Assembly (NCBI GenBank): GCA_938041625.1
Contig: CALISK010000047.1
Coordinates: 1 to 38,724, forward strand
Length of the DNA: 38,724 nucleotides
Source of the DNA: an uncultured Tenacibaculum sp.
Lineage (GTDB): Bacteria > Bacteroidota > Bacteroidia > Flavobacteriales > Flavobacteriaceae
Reading direction: 5' to 3'
The notes below the pieces were generated by a model, which was not told where the DNA came from, did not search any database, and saw only the letters and a program-made list of their open reading frames with translations. Of the stretch, positions 19,908 through 28,847 are shown in pieces. The position numbers and the translations under genes are program-made. Every line of letters begins with the position of its first letter. The first letter of the stretch is position 1.

Positions 19908-22115
19908 TTGAGCATACAAATTTCAGAAAAAACATTGCAAGATTTAGAATTCTCAACAGTTTTAGAACAAGTTGCGACTTCTTGTATATCAGAATTAGGT
20001 AAAAAAGAAGTTTTAAAGATCTCCCCTATTCATAATGAAGAAGTTCTTTTTTTTGAACTTCAATTAGTAAACGAATACTTAGCCTCATTTGAAAACGAGA
20101 ACCGACTACCAAATCATGGTTTCGATAATATTACTGATTTTATTAAACGTTTGTCTATAGAAAATAGTTATTTAGATACAGATGCTTTTTTAAAAATTGC
20201 TACGGTTACTGAAACTGTAAATGAATTAAAGAAGTTTTTAAAAAAGTTTCAAGAATATTACCCTTCTCTTTTTAAATTAGGTGACCGTATTGAGTTTACG
20301 ACCTTTATATCTGATACTATTTTAAAAATAATTACCTCTTATGGTGAGGTTGCTGATAATGCTTCTCCTACACTTAAACAAATACGACGAAGTATAAATT
20401 CTGTTAGAGGTAAAATAGGAGAAAGTTTTTCTCGAGCATTAAGCAAAAATATTGCTAGTGGCTATTTAGATGATATTAAAGAATCTATTGTTGACAACCA
20501 ACGTGTATTAGCTGTTTTAGCAATGCACCGTAAAAAAGTAACTGGTAGTTTACTAGGAACTTCTAAATCGGGAAACATTGTTTATATAGCACCTCAAGCA
20601 ACTTTAACATATAGTAGAGAGTTACAAAATTTACTCTATGAAGAAAAGCAAGAAGTAATTAAAATTCTAAGGGCCTTATCTAATGAAATTCGTCCTCTAA
20701 TACCTTTACTTAATGAATATTTAACTTTTTTAACGCATTTAGATGCAATTGGAGCTAAAGCAAAGTATGCTACTGAAATTAATGGCTTATTACCTAATAT
20801 AACGAAAGAAAAAAAGATTTATTTACGAGATGCATATCATCCTGTTTTATGGAAAAAAAATGCAGATCAAGGTATACATACCATACCTCAAACTATAGAA
20901 CTTAATAATAAACAACAAATAATAGTTATCTCTGGTCCTAATGCAGGAGGTAAAAGTATTACTTTAAAAACGATTGGTTTATTACAAGTAATGCTACAAA
21001 GTGGTTTATTAATTCCTGTACATGAACGTAGTGAAACTTCTTTGTTTGGCTCAATTTTAACAGATATTGGAGATAATCAATCTATAGAAAATCAATTAAG
21101 CACCTACAGTTATCGATTAAAAAACATGCGTAATTTTTTAAGAAAATGCGATGAAAACACCTTATTTTTAATTGATGAATTTGGTACGGGTTCTGACCCT
21201 GAGTTAGGAGGAGCTTTAGCTGAAATATTTTTAGAAGAATTTTATCATAAAAAATCATTTGGAATTATTACCACGCATTATGCTAATTTAAAAGTATTGG
21301 CAAATGAATTAGAAAATGTTACCAATGCTAATATGCAATTTGATGAGCGTACTCTAGAACCAAAATATAAGTTATTTATAGGTCAGGCTGGTAGTTCTTT
21401 TACATTTGAAGTAGCTCAAAAAAATGGAATTCCGTATAGTATAATTAATAGAGCTAAAAAAAGAGTTGAAAACGAAAAAATACGTTTAGATAAAACAATT
21501 TCTAAACTTCAAAAAGAACGTAATCGACTTCAAAAAACTTCTGATACTTTAGAAAAACAAAAATCTAAAGGACGAGAGCATATAGAAAACCTACAAGAAA
21601 AAGAATTAAAAGTTCGAGAAAAATTAGAAGGATTTCAAGAATTATATGATAATAATCAGCGCATGCTGGGTATAGGTAGAAAATTGAATGAGTTATTAAA
21701 CAAGTACTTTCAAACTAATAATAAAAAAGAATTATCTGTTAACTTCTTTAAATGGGTAGCTGCAGAAAAAACAAAGTTTACTAAAAAGAATCCTCCAAAA
21801 AAGAAAACAAAAACTGAAAAAGTTCAAGAAAAAGAAATAGCAACAAAACAAAAAGCTGCTATTAAAAAGGTGGAAGCTGAAGTATTACAAAAAGTAATTA
21901 AAGTAAGAGAAGAAAAGCAAATAGAGGCTAAGAAAATTGCGAAAGCAAGATCTGAATATATTTTTAAAGTTGGAGATAGAGTTCGATTGATAGATGGAAA
22001 TTCTGTTGGCTCTATAGATAAAGTAGAAAAGAAAAATGTTTTTATTAACTATGGTGTATTTACTACCAAAGCATCTATTGAAAAAATTGAGTTAGTTGAA
22101 AAAGCAAAAAGTTGA
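19908..22115 (+). CDS. mutS2: MutS2-like DNA mismatch-repair family ATPase lacking the Smr domain
   Basis: The start at TTG 19908 gives MSIQISEKTLQDLEFSTVLEQV, the standard MutS2 N-terminus. The MutS core is followed by Walker A SGPNAGGKS at about residue 342, Walker B LFLIDEFGTGSDPELG and the TTHYANLKVLA motif. A charged coiled coil (about 515-570) and a Lys/Glu-rich linker lead to a small KOW/SH3-like segment (VGDRVRLIDGNSVGSIDKV). The protein stops there at 735 residues, without the C-terminal Smr nuclease domain of typical ~780-residue MutS2. It lies 11 nt after the LytTR gene, so it is likely read from the same transcript. In characterised bacteria MutS2 suppresses recombination or rescues collided ribosomes; which applies here is open. 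Confidence 0.9.
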   Translation: MSIQISEKTLQDLEFSTVLEQVATSCISELGKKEVLKISPIHNEEVLFFELQLVNEYLASFENENRLPNHGFDNITDFIKRLSIENSYLDTDAFLKIATVTETVNELKKFLKKFQEYYPSLFKLGDRIEFTTFISDTILKIITSYGEVADNASPTLKQIRRSINSVRGKIGESFSRALSKNIASGYLDDIKESIVDNQRVLAVLAMHRKKVTGSLLGTSKSGNIVYIAPQATLTYSRELQNLLYEEKQEVIKILRALSNEIRPLIPLLNEYLTFLTHLDAIGAKAKYATEINGLLPNITKEKKIYLRDAYHPVLWKKNADQGIHTIPQTIELNNKQQIIVISGPNAGGKSITLKTIGLLQVMLQSGLLIPVHERSETSLFGSILTDIGDNQSIENQLSTYSYRLKNMRNFLRKCDENTLFLIDEFGTGSDPELGGALAEIFLEEFYHKKSFGIITTHYANLKVLANELENVTNANMQFDERTLEPKYKLFIGQAGSSFTFEVAQKNGIPYSIINRAKKRVENEKIRLDKTISKLQKERNRLQKTSDTLEKQKSKGREHIENLQEKELKVREKLEGFQELYDNNQRMLGIGRKLNELLNKYFQTNNKKELSVNFFKWVAAEKTKFTKKNPPKKKTKTEKVQEKEIATKQKAAIKKVEAEVLQKVIKVREEKQIEAKKIAKARSEYIFKVGDRVRLIDGNSVGSIDKVEKKNVFINYGVFTTKASIEKIELVEKAKS

Positions 22116-22215
22116 GGAGTTGGATAATAATTTAGATTTATCGTTTTTAAGTATACTTTTAGCGTATTTCTTTAGTATTTATTAAAATCCTATTTTAGTT
22201 GAAAATTATATAGGG

Positions 22216-23481
22216 ATGAATGATCAAAATACAAAAACGCCAACTAGTAAAGCATGGCTTCAAAAATTAAAAGAAGAAAGTTGGGAAGCTGAATTATTAG
22301 TTTCTGCAATTGCTATTTTTGGTACTTTTAAATTATTAGGATTAGTTGATTGGACTACCAATGTATTTATTAATCTTTTACCTCCAGCTCAATATCGTAT
22401 AGGTTATGCTATTGTCTTTTTTGGTCTTTTTGCGATTAGTATTTTAGCTTCCATGTTTGTAATACATTTCTTTTTAAGAGCGTATTGGATTGGCTTGGTT
22501 GGCTTAAATTCTGTTTTTCCAGATTATGGCATAGAAGACAGTATGTACTCAAAAATATATACTAAAAAGATAATTGAGTTTTTACCTAAATTAAAAAAAT
22601 CTATTGATGAAGTAGATGAGCTCTGTAGCGTTATTTTTTCTGCTGCATTTACTTTTTTACTCATGTACGCATACATGGCATTTTTTTCTAGCATATATAT
22701 TTTACTTTATAATTTTTTAGCCGAGTTTATTCCTTCTTATATTTTACTTATACCTCTAATCATTTTAATTTCTCTATTAATTTTCCAAATAGTATTCTCT
22801 ATATATGCTAATTTAAAATCTAATAAAGAAAAAAGTAATCTTCAACTCTTTTTATTCAAAATAATGAAATTTGTATCGAAGATAATGTATGGCCCTTTAT
22901 ATAAATCGATCTTACAAGTTAGTATGATATTTAGTTCTAACTTTAAAAAGAAAAAGAAATTATCTTATTTAATGATTGCATTTGTATTTAGTGGAACTTT
23001 TGTCGCTATTTATCAAATTGGTCAAACCAATATTCCTTATCTCATCTCTTATAAAAAACACTTTAGTGCTACTAAACTACAAGCTAATTTTTATGAAAAC
23101 AACAATACAAAAAACACCTATCTGTTAAATCCTGAAATTGAATCTGACATATTAAAAACTAGCATTATAAAAATATTTATCCCTTTGTATATGCATGAAA
23201 AAAAAATAAGAAAGGATATTTGCAACTATGAAAAAGATGGTTTAACAAAACTAGAAGAAGATGAACTTCTTTTAAAATGCTATAGTAAATACAATACTAT
23301 TTCTATCAATAACACAAAAATTAATACCGATTTTCTAAGATACATTCATCCAAGAACACATCAATTTGGTGTTATTACTTATATTAATACAAATAATTTA
23401 CCCTTCGGTAAAAATAGCATCACTGTAGAAAAAGGATCTGGTGTTAAGTGGAAGATTCCTTTTTATTATGCTTCTAATTAA
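22216..23481 (+). CDS. Multi-pass inner-membrane protein of unknown function (421 aa)
   Basis: I do not recognise a named family. The N-terminal motif (KAWLQKLKEESWEAELLVSAIAIFGTF) precedes about six hydrophobic segments. These include LLVSAIAIFGTFKLLGLV, IVFFGLFAISILASMFVIHFF, a pair near residues 140-200 with SYILLIPLIILISLLIFQIVF, and one near 260 (YLMIAFVFSGTFVAIY). The last ~150 residues are hydrophilic and probably periplasmic. A start at the ATG at 22216 fits. It sits between mutS2 and hutI with ~90-100 nt gaps on both sides and may be transcribed alone. No motif suggests an enzyme or transporter mechanism. Confidence 0.75.
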   Translation: MNDQNTKTPTSKAWLQKLKEESWEAELLVSAIAIFGTFKLLGLVDWTTNVFINLLPPAQYRIGYAIVFFGLFAISILASMFVIHFFLRAYWIGLVGLNSVFPDYGIEDSMYSKIYTKKIIEFLPKLKKSIDEVDELCSVIFSAAFTFLLMYAYMAFFSSIYILLYNFLAEFIPSYILLIPLIILISLLIFQIVFSIYANLKSNKEKSNLQLFLFKIMKFVSKIMYGPLYKSILQVSMIFSSNFKKKKKLSYLMIAFVFSGTFVAIYQIGQTNIPYLISYKKHFSATKLQANFYENNNTKNTYLLNPEIESDILKTSIIKIFIPLYMHEKKIRKDICNYEKDGLTKLEEDELLLKCYSKYNTISINNTKINTDFLRYIHPRTHQFGVITYINTNNLPFGKNSITVEKGSGVKWKIPFYYASN

Positions 23482-23568
23482 TGATCCATAAAACTACCAT
23501 ATTAAAGAAAAACCTGAACAATCAAAATAAAGAGACCTTAAACCTCTTGTTATTACTATAAAGTATTT

Positions 23569-24804
23569 ATGATAACAGTATTTAAAAATATAAAAGAGTT
23601 AATTCAAACACGAGAAGAAAACATTAATAAAGTTTCTGGGGAAGAAATGAATATTTTGCCTACGATTAAAAATGCTTTTTTAGTCATTGAAAATGATCGC
23701 ATTATTAATTTTGGATCTATGAAAAACATACCTACAATTACCAATGTTACTATTGTTGATTGTACTGGTAAAATGATTTTTCCTTCTTGGTGCGATAGCC
23801 ATACACATATTGTATATGCTGGTAATCGTGAACAAGAATTTGTTGATAGAATTAATGGATTAACTTATGAAGAAATTGCCAATCGTGGTGGTGGAATTTT
23901 AAATTCAGCAAAAAAATTACAAGACACTTCAGAAGAAGAACTGTACAGGCAATCAGCTAAACGCTTAGAAGAAATTATTTTATTAGGTACTGGTGCTGTA
24001 GAAATAAAATCTGGATATGGACTAACAGTAGCAGCTGAACTAAAAATGTTACGTGTTATTAAAAAACTAAAAGAGAATTTCGATATTCCTATAAAAGCAA
24101 CATTTTTAGGTGCGCATGCTTTTCCCGCAGCATATAAAACAAACGAAGAAGGATATATTGATGTAATTATAAACGAAATGTTACCAAAGGTAGCTTCAGA
24201 AAACTTAGCAGAGTTTATTGATGTATTTTGTGAATCTGGTTATTTTACTGTAAAACAAACAGAAAAAATAATACAAGCTGGTAAAAAACATGGTTTACAA
24301 CCTAAAATACATGTAAACCAATTTACTTCTATTGGTGGCTTAGAAGCTGGTGTAAGAAATAATGCTTTATCTGTAGATCATTTAGAGGTAATGACATTAA
24401 ATGATATTGCTGTTTTAAAAGGTAGTAATACAATGCCTGTTGCACTTCCCTCTTGTTCTTATTTTTTAAGTATTCCATATACTCCTGCTAGAAAAATAAT
24501 AGACACAGGTCTTCCTTTAGCATTGGCTACTGATTACAACCCTGGCTCTACCCCTTCTGGAAATATGAATTTTGTGGTTGCTACTGCTTGTGTAAAAATG
24601 AAAATGACACCTGAAGAAGCTATTAATGCTGCAACTATTAATGGCGCTTATGCAATGAATCTTTCTAATGAAGTTGGATCTATTACAAAAGGTAAAAAAG
24701 CAAACTTTTTTATTACTAAAGAAATTCCTTCTTATGGATTTTTACCTTATAGTTTTGGTACCAATGTTATAGAAACAGTATATGTTAACGGAAAAAATAG
24801 TTAG
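23569..24804 (+). CDS. hutI: Imidazolonepropionase
   Basis: HutI hydrolyses imidazolone-5-propionate to N-formimidoyl-L-glutamate in histidine degradation. The 411-residue amidohydrolase shows the metal-binding HxH in CDSHTHIVYAGNRE near residue 80, the substrate motif VEIKSGYGLT, LGAHAFP, HVNQF and the metal-binding Asp in LATDYNPGS. These are all characteristic of HutI. It is followed directly by hutG. The pathway's first two enzymes, histidine ammonia-lyase and urocanase, are not in the window and must be encoded elsewhere if the pathway is complete. Length and motifs indicate an intact gene. Confidence 0.96.
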   Translation: MITVFKNIKELIQTREENINKVSGEEMNILPTIKNAFLVIENDRIINFGSMKNIPTITNVTIVDCTGKMIFPSWCDSHTHIVYAGNREQEFVDRINGLTYEEIANRGGGILNSAKKLQDTSEEELYRQSAKRLEEIILLGTGAVEIKSGYGLTVAAELKMLRVIKKLKENFDIPIKATFLGAHAFPAAYKTNEEGYIDVIINEMLPKVASENLAEFIDVFCESGYFTVKQTEKIIQAGKKHGLQPKIHVNQFTSIGGLEAGVRNNALSVDHLEVMTLNDIAVLKGSNTMPVALPSCSYFLSIPYTPARKIIDTGLPLALATDYNPGSTPSGNMNFVVATACVKMKMTPEEAINAATINGAYAMNLSNEVGSITKGKKANFFITKEIPSYGFLPYSFGTNVIETVYVNGKNS

Positions 24805-24805
24805 T

Positions 24806-25822
24806 ATGTTACAGATTTTCTCTCAACAAAATATTTCTGATTTTATTACTACACGCGTAGGCGAAACAAAATTAGGAGAATGTATTCAAACAATTTCAAA
24901 TCAAAAAAAAGTTATTGAAGAACTTGAAAGTTCTTCTGCTAAATATGTTATTCTTGGAGTTCCTGAAGATATTGGTGTTCAAATGAATTATGGTAATTCA
25001 GGTGCGCACACTGCTTTCATTCCTGCTTTAAAAGCCTTATTAAATACACAACAAAACCAGTTTATTAACGGAGATGAAATTTTAATTCTTGGATATTTAG
25101 ATCTTTTAGATCTTTTAGATGAAGTAATCAATTTTGATAACTCTCAAAGAAAAGAAGGGGATCTTTTAGTCAAAAAAATTGATGAAGCTCTTTCTAAATG
25201 GATTAAAAAAATTATTTCTTCTAATAAAACACCTATCATTATAGGTGGCGGTCATAATAACTCTTATGGTAATATTAAAGGATTGTCTGAAGCAAAAAAT
25301 AAAAAAATTAATGTCATAAATTTAGATGCTCATACCGACTTAAGAAACTTAGAAGAACGTCATAGTGGTAATGGTTTTTCTTATGCTTTACATCATGGTT
25401 TTTTAGATCGTTATTTTATGTTTGGTTTGCATGAGAACTATACTCCTCAATATATTTTTGAATTCATTCATGATCGTATCAACTTAGAATACACGATGTA
25501 TGAAGAAATAGAAATAACTAAAACAGCTTCTTTTGAAAGTGAATTACTAAGAGCTTCTAATTTTGTAAATGAAGAGTTTTATGGTATTGAAATTGATTTA
25601 GATGCTATTCAATATTTTCCAAGTAGTGCCATGTCTCCTACTGGTTTTTCTCCAAAACAAGCTAGGCGTTTTGTACATGTTTTAAGTAATAATAATAATG
25701 CTTGTTATTTACATATTTGTGAAGGTGCACCTGCTATAACAGACGATAAAAATGCAACTGCACAGGTAGGTAAATTTATTAGTTATTTAATTACCGATTT
25801 TATAAAAGGTAGAGATTTATAA
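24806..25822 (+). CDS. hutG: Formimidoylglutamase, arginase/ureohydrolase family
   Basis: The ORF track starts at 24782 inside hutI. The ATG at 24806, 1 nt after the hutI stop, is preferred (MLQIFSQQNISDF, about 338 residues). Manganese-binding motifs of the ureohydrolase fold are visible: GGGHNNSYG near residue 155, NLDAHTDLR near 180 and GIEIDLDAIQ near 265. Coupling to hutI makes formimidoylglutamase (formimidoylglutamate to glutamate plus formamide) the natural assignment rather than arginase or agmatinase. The motif GGGHN replaces the GGGHE/GGDHS seen in many relatives, which is common in Bacteroidetes HutG-like proteins as I recall. No terminator was found after it. Confidence 0.9.
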   Translation: MLQIFSQQNISDFITTRVGETKLGECIQTISNQKKVIEELESSSAKYVILGVPEDIGVQMNYGNSGAHTAFIPALKALLNTQQNQFINGDEILILGYLDLLDLLDEVINFDNSQRKEGDLLVKKIDEALSKWIKKIISSNKTPIIIGGGHNNSYGNIKGLSEAKNKKINVINLDAHTDLRNLEERHSGNGFSYALHHGFLDRYFMFGLHENYTPQYIFEFIHDRINLEYTMYEEIEITKTASFESELLRASNFVNEEFYGIEIDLDAIQYFPSSAMSPTGFSPKQARRFVHVLSNNNNACYLHICEGAPAITDDKNATAQVGKFISYLITDFIKGRDL

Positions 25823-25960
25823 TACATAGTTATGTAATTTTTTTAAATAAACATATTCTTATTGAAACTAACAGCGAATTAAAACTCTTTTCCTTCGAAT
25901 TTAACTTCTATGCTAACAAATTAAAACAAAAAGAATACATTCGTTTTCAATTAAATAAAA

Positions 25961-27508
25961 TTGATTTTGAATAACCTTAGAACAAAGCTTCAAGAAGTAT
26001 ATTTTCCTTTTTTAATTATCTCTATAATTACTGTTTTTTCTTACAACCTTTTTCGTTGGTTTTTCGATATTAGACTAAGTATTATTCCTTTAAAAGAAAA
26101 CTTACTTAATTTTTGGATTCCTTTTGCTATTCCTTGGATTCCAGTGCTTATTTGGTTATGTAAAAGAATCAGAATATTAAACATTAGAGGTAAAAATGAT
26201 AATGGTTATTTCTTATATCAGTTTGCAATGGTAGCTGCAATAGCTGCTCCTATTATAATAAGTCAAAATTATATTGAAAAAAGTTCTTTCGAGTTAAATA
26301 AAGTTTCATCTGTTACAGAAATAAAGGAATTGAAAAATGAAAAATATTTTAAAATAGGTTCTTTTGAAATTAATCAAAAACAAAGTCTTCCTTATGTTAC
26401 TGCTAGAACTTCTGGTAAGAATAATCAAAGTTTAACTTACTACTTATACCTTACCTGTCCTTTTCAAAACACAAGCTCTGTTTGGTATGGAGTTAAATAT
26501 CAAAAAAAATTAAGTAATCGACTTAGTGAAGAGCAAAAAGAATCGGAATACAAAAAATTTCTAGATCAATCGGAAAAAGATTTTGCTAATTATAATTTTT
26601 ATGAGGATAGTTATTTTGAAAAATTAAGATACTCAGATGATCATGATGGTTTTTTAGAAGCTCTTAAAAATAGTGCTCCAAATTTTAAAGGAAAAGACCA
26701 AATTATTCTTATTCCTAAAAAAGACGTTTTTAAAAATAGATTAGGAAATTCATTCTCATGGATTTTCAAATCTTTTAGTATTGGTGCTTTCATCCTTTTA
26801 ATTATGATATTAATTCCTAAAATTAATATGGAAGAATACAACCATTTCAAAGAAAACAAACCCTTAAAAGAAGATGATCTAAAAGATTTTATTCAATTTT
26901 TAAATCCTATAGGTCAGCATAAAGCCACAGCCATACTTTTACTTCTAAATATCACTGTATTCCTTATAATGATTTTTTCTGGTATTAATATAATAGCTCC
27001 TACTTCAAAAGAATTATTAGATATTGGAGGAAATAGAAGATTTGAAGTATTAAATGGAGCATATTGGAGATTATTTACTTCCATTTTTATTCATGGTGGA
27101 ATTATGCATATAGTTATGAACTTGTTTGGTCTTTGGTTTGGAACTATTTTTTTAGAAAATGTATTAAAACCAATTAAATTAATTCTAATATATATTATTT
27201 GTGGTTTAATAGCCAGTTTAGCAAGTGTTTTTTGGCATGAAAACATTGTTAGTGTGGGTGCTTCTGGGGCAATTTTTGGATTGTATGGTCTTGTTTTAGC
27301 TTTTACAGTATTTAATATTTATTCAAAGAATACAAGAGGAATTACTTGGATATTATTAGTCCTTTACGCAGGTGTAAGTTTAGTCCTTGGCTTTTTTGGA
27401 GGAATAGATAACGCTGCTCATATTGGTGGTCTTATAGCAGGTTTTATTATTGGAATACTTCTTATAGTAATAAATAAAGAAAAACTTAAGAAAAACGCTT
27501 TGCAATAA
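25961..27508 (+). CDS. Rhomboid-family intramembrane serine protease with long N-terminal extension
   Basis: The C-terminal ~190 residues form a rhomboid domain: FIHGGIMHIVMNLFGLWFGT, the catalytic serine in SVGASGAIFGLYG near residue 434, and the catalytic histidine in NAAHIGGLIAGF near 485. It should cleave transmembrane substrates within the inner membrane. The first ~310 residues are unusual: two hydrophobic segments near 20-65, one near 85-105, then a ~150-residue soluble part with YLTCPFQNTSSVWYGVKYQKK, then another helix near 270. The start is a TTG at 25961 (or a second TTG two codons later); no nearby ATG is in frame. The next lipoprotein gene begins 2 nt after its stop. Confidence 0.88.
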   Translation: MILNNLRTKLQEVYFPFLIISIITVFSYNLFRWFFDIRLSIIPLKENLLNFWIPFAIPWIPVLIWLCKRIRILNIRGKNDNGYFLYQFAMVAAIAAPIIISQNYIEKSSFELNKVSSVTEIKELKNEKYFKIGSFEINQKQSLPYVTARTSGKNNQSLTYYLYLTCPFQNTSSVWYGVKYQKKLSNRLSEEQKESEYKKFLDQSEKDFANYNFYEDSYFEKLRYSDDHDGFLEALKNSAPNFKGKDQIILIPKKDVFKNRLGNSFSWIFKSFSIGAFILLIMILIPKINMEEYNHFKENKPLKEDDLKDFIQFLNPIGQHKATAILLLLNITVFLIMIFSGINIIAPTSKELLDIGGNRRFEVLNGAYWRLFTSIFIHGGIMHIVMNLFGLWFGTIFLENVLKPIKLILIYIICGLIASLASVFWHENIVSVGASGAIFGLYGLVLAFTVFNIYSKNTRGITWILLVLYAGVSLVLGFFGGIDNAAHIGGLIAGFIIGILLIVINKEKLKKNALQ

Positions 27509-27510
27509 AT

Positions 27511-27963
27511 ATGTATATTATGAAACTCTATTTTTTATTTCTTTTTTCTTCTCTTTTTTTAATTAATTGTAGTAGTAATAAAAAAACTGATCATAGAATT
27601 ATTTATGAAATAAGTGAAACTGCATCAAATAAAATTACAGAAGTATATTTAAAAGAAAAAAATAAAAATGAAAGCAATTCTTTCTATATTACAATATATC
27701 CTTTAGAAAATGGTTCTGAAGAAACTTATTTTGGATTGAATAGTTGTGAAAAAAATCTTACTTGTATCTATTCAAATGAATTATATAAAAAAACCAATCG
27801 ATTTTTAAAACTAAACAACAATTTATATATCCCTATATTTTTCTTTTCCGATGTATTATTCGTGAAGAAAGAAACATTAGAACTCTCTCAAAAAATTGGA
27901 GGAGGTAAATTTTTCATCCTTGATATTAATGGAAATATAACCAAACAAGGTGTAAGCATGTGA
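27511..27963 (+). CDS. Small outer-membrane-type lipoprotein of unknown function
   Basis: The 150-residue product has a signal peptide ending in a clear lipobox, LFLINC|SSNKK, so it is predicted to be lipidated at that cysteine. The rest is hydrophilic with one pair of cysteines (NSCEKNLTC) that could form a disulphide. No family recognised. The start could be the ATG at 27511 or, giving a more normal signal peptide, the ATG at 27520 (MKLYFLFLF). It begins 2 nt after the rhomboid stop and is likely co-transcribed with it, possibly as an accessory or a substrate. Confidence 0.72.
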   Translation: MYIMKLYFLFLFSSLFLINCSSNKKTDHRIIYEISETASNKITEVYLKEKNKNESNSFYITIYPLENGSEETYFGLNSCEKNLTCIYSNELYKKTNRFLKLNNNLYIPIFFFSDVLFVKKETLELSQKIGGGKFFILDINGNITKQGVSM

Positions 27964-28031
27964 AAATTATGAATTCAATTAAACATACCTTTATCTAACT
28001 TTTTTTAATTTACAAACCTATTATACCAACT

Positions 28032-28571
28032 TTGAACGAAATTGAAAAAATAGTATTAATTCTTGATTTAGATGAAACTCTAATTCACGCTACAGAAACG
28101 AAACTTCATATTCAACATGATTATAAATACACTGATTATTATATATATAAACGCCCTAATGTAATTGAGTTTCTAATTGAAATGAACCAATATTTTAAAC
28201 TTGCTATTTGGTCTTCCGCAGATGATATATATGTAAATGATATAGTTCAATTAATTAAACCTAAAGAAATAAATTTCGAATTTATTTGGGGTCGGAGTCG
28301 TTGCACAACAAAACGTGACTATCAATTAGATAGATATATTCAAGAAAAAAGGTTGAAAAAAATTAAAAAGCAAGGTTTTCGATTAGAAAAATCTCTTATA
28401 GTAGATGATTCTCCTGAAAAAACAAGAGATAACTTTGGAAACGCTATTTATATATTGCCCTATGAAGGAAACATTGAAGATAATGAATTAATTATTTTAT
28501 CTAGTTTTCTTAAATCAATTAAAGATTCTGAAAATGTTAGAAGAATTGAAAAAAGAGGTTGGAGAAATTAA
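28032..28571 (+). CDS. FCP1/NLI-interacting-factor-type HAD phosphatase
   Basis: This 179-residue protein has the DxDxT catalytic motif LDLDETLIH at residues 11-19. It is followed by the YIYKRPNVIEFLIEM block and ends with KSLIVDDSPEKT, the HAD motif III with an Asp pair. That arrangement is typical of the NIF/NLI-interacting (FCP1-like) branch, best known in eukaryotes as RNA polymerase II CTD phosphatases but also found in some bacteria. It is cytoplasmic. The substrate in bacteria is unknown. Start is TTG at 28032; no in-frame ATG precedes the catalytic motif. It lies 68 nt after the lipoprotein gene. Confidence 0.85.
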   Translation: MNEIEKIVLILDLDETLIHATETKLHIQHDYKYTDYYIYKRPNVIEFLIEMNQYFKLAIWSSADDIYVNDIVQLIKPKEINFEFIWGRSRCTTKRDYQLDRYIQEKRLKKIKKQGFRLEKSLIVDDSPEKTRDNFGNAIYILPYEGNIEDNELIILSSFLKSIKDSENVRRIEKRGWRN

Positions 28572-28684
28572 TATATAATGAAAAATATTTTGATGTAGCT
28601 ACTTTAGATACAATTGTTGTATTAGACAACAATATAAAGTTAAAGTTGGATACATTGTATAGAAAAAACCATGAATATTTCTAG
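28559..28684 (+). CDS. Possible 41-codon ORF overlapping the HAD phosphatase end
   Basis: A frame starting at TTG 28559, overlapping the last 13 nt of the phosphatase gene, encodes a mixed-composition peptide (LEKLIYNEKYFDV to RKNHEYF) that looks more protein-like than chance AT-rich sequence. It is too short for the ORF track and has no ATG. It could be a tiny coupled gene, or the remnant of a longer one. No function can be proposed. Confidence 0.22.
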   Translation: MEKLIYNEKYFDVATLDTIVVLDNNIKLKLDTLYRKNHEYF

Positions 28685-28784
28685 GAGCAAACTAAAAGTT
28701 AACTTATAGTATTTTTGAGTCTATCTATTTATGATGTAATAGTTCAATATTATTCAGATTCATCGGTCAATAGTAATTTTTAAC

Positions 28785-28832
28785 TTAAAAAATTGTACGA
28801 GTATAATTAGTATTTCAATTAGCCTCGTACAA
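28785..28832 (-). terminator. Terminator of the LRR lipoprotein gene
   Basis: Perfect 9-bp arms TTGTACGAG (28793-28801 on plus) and CTCGTACAA (28824-28832). Read on the minus strand the second arm runs straight into six T residues, 16 nt after the LRR stop codon. The 22-nt loop is long for this kind of terminator. Confidence 0.75.
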
Positions 28833-28847
28833 TATATAGACAGTTTT

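Noticed and set aside
25813-25974. Open frame of 53 codons between hutG and the rhomboid gene (ends NKIDFE)
   Set aside because: It has no start codon, overlaps the end of hutG and the rhomboid start, and is within chance length for 30 percent GC DNA.
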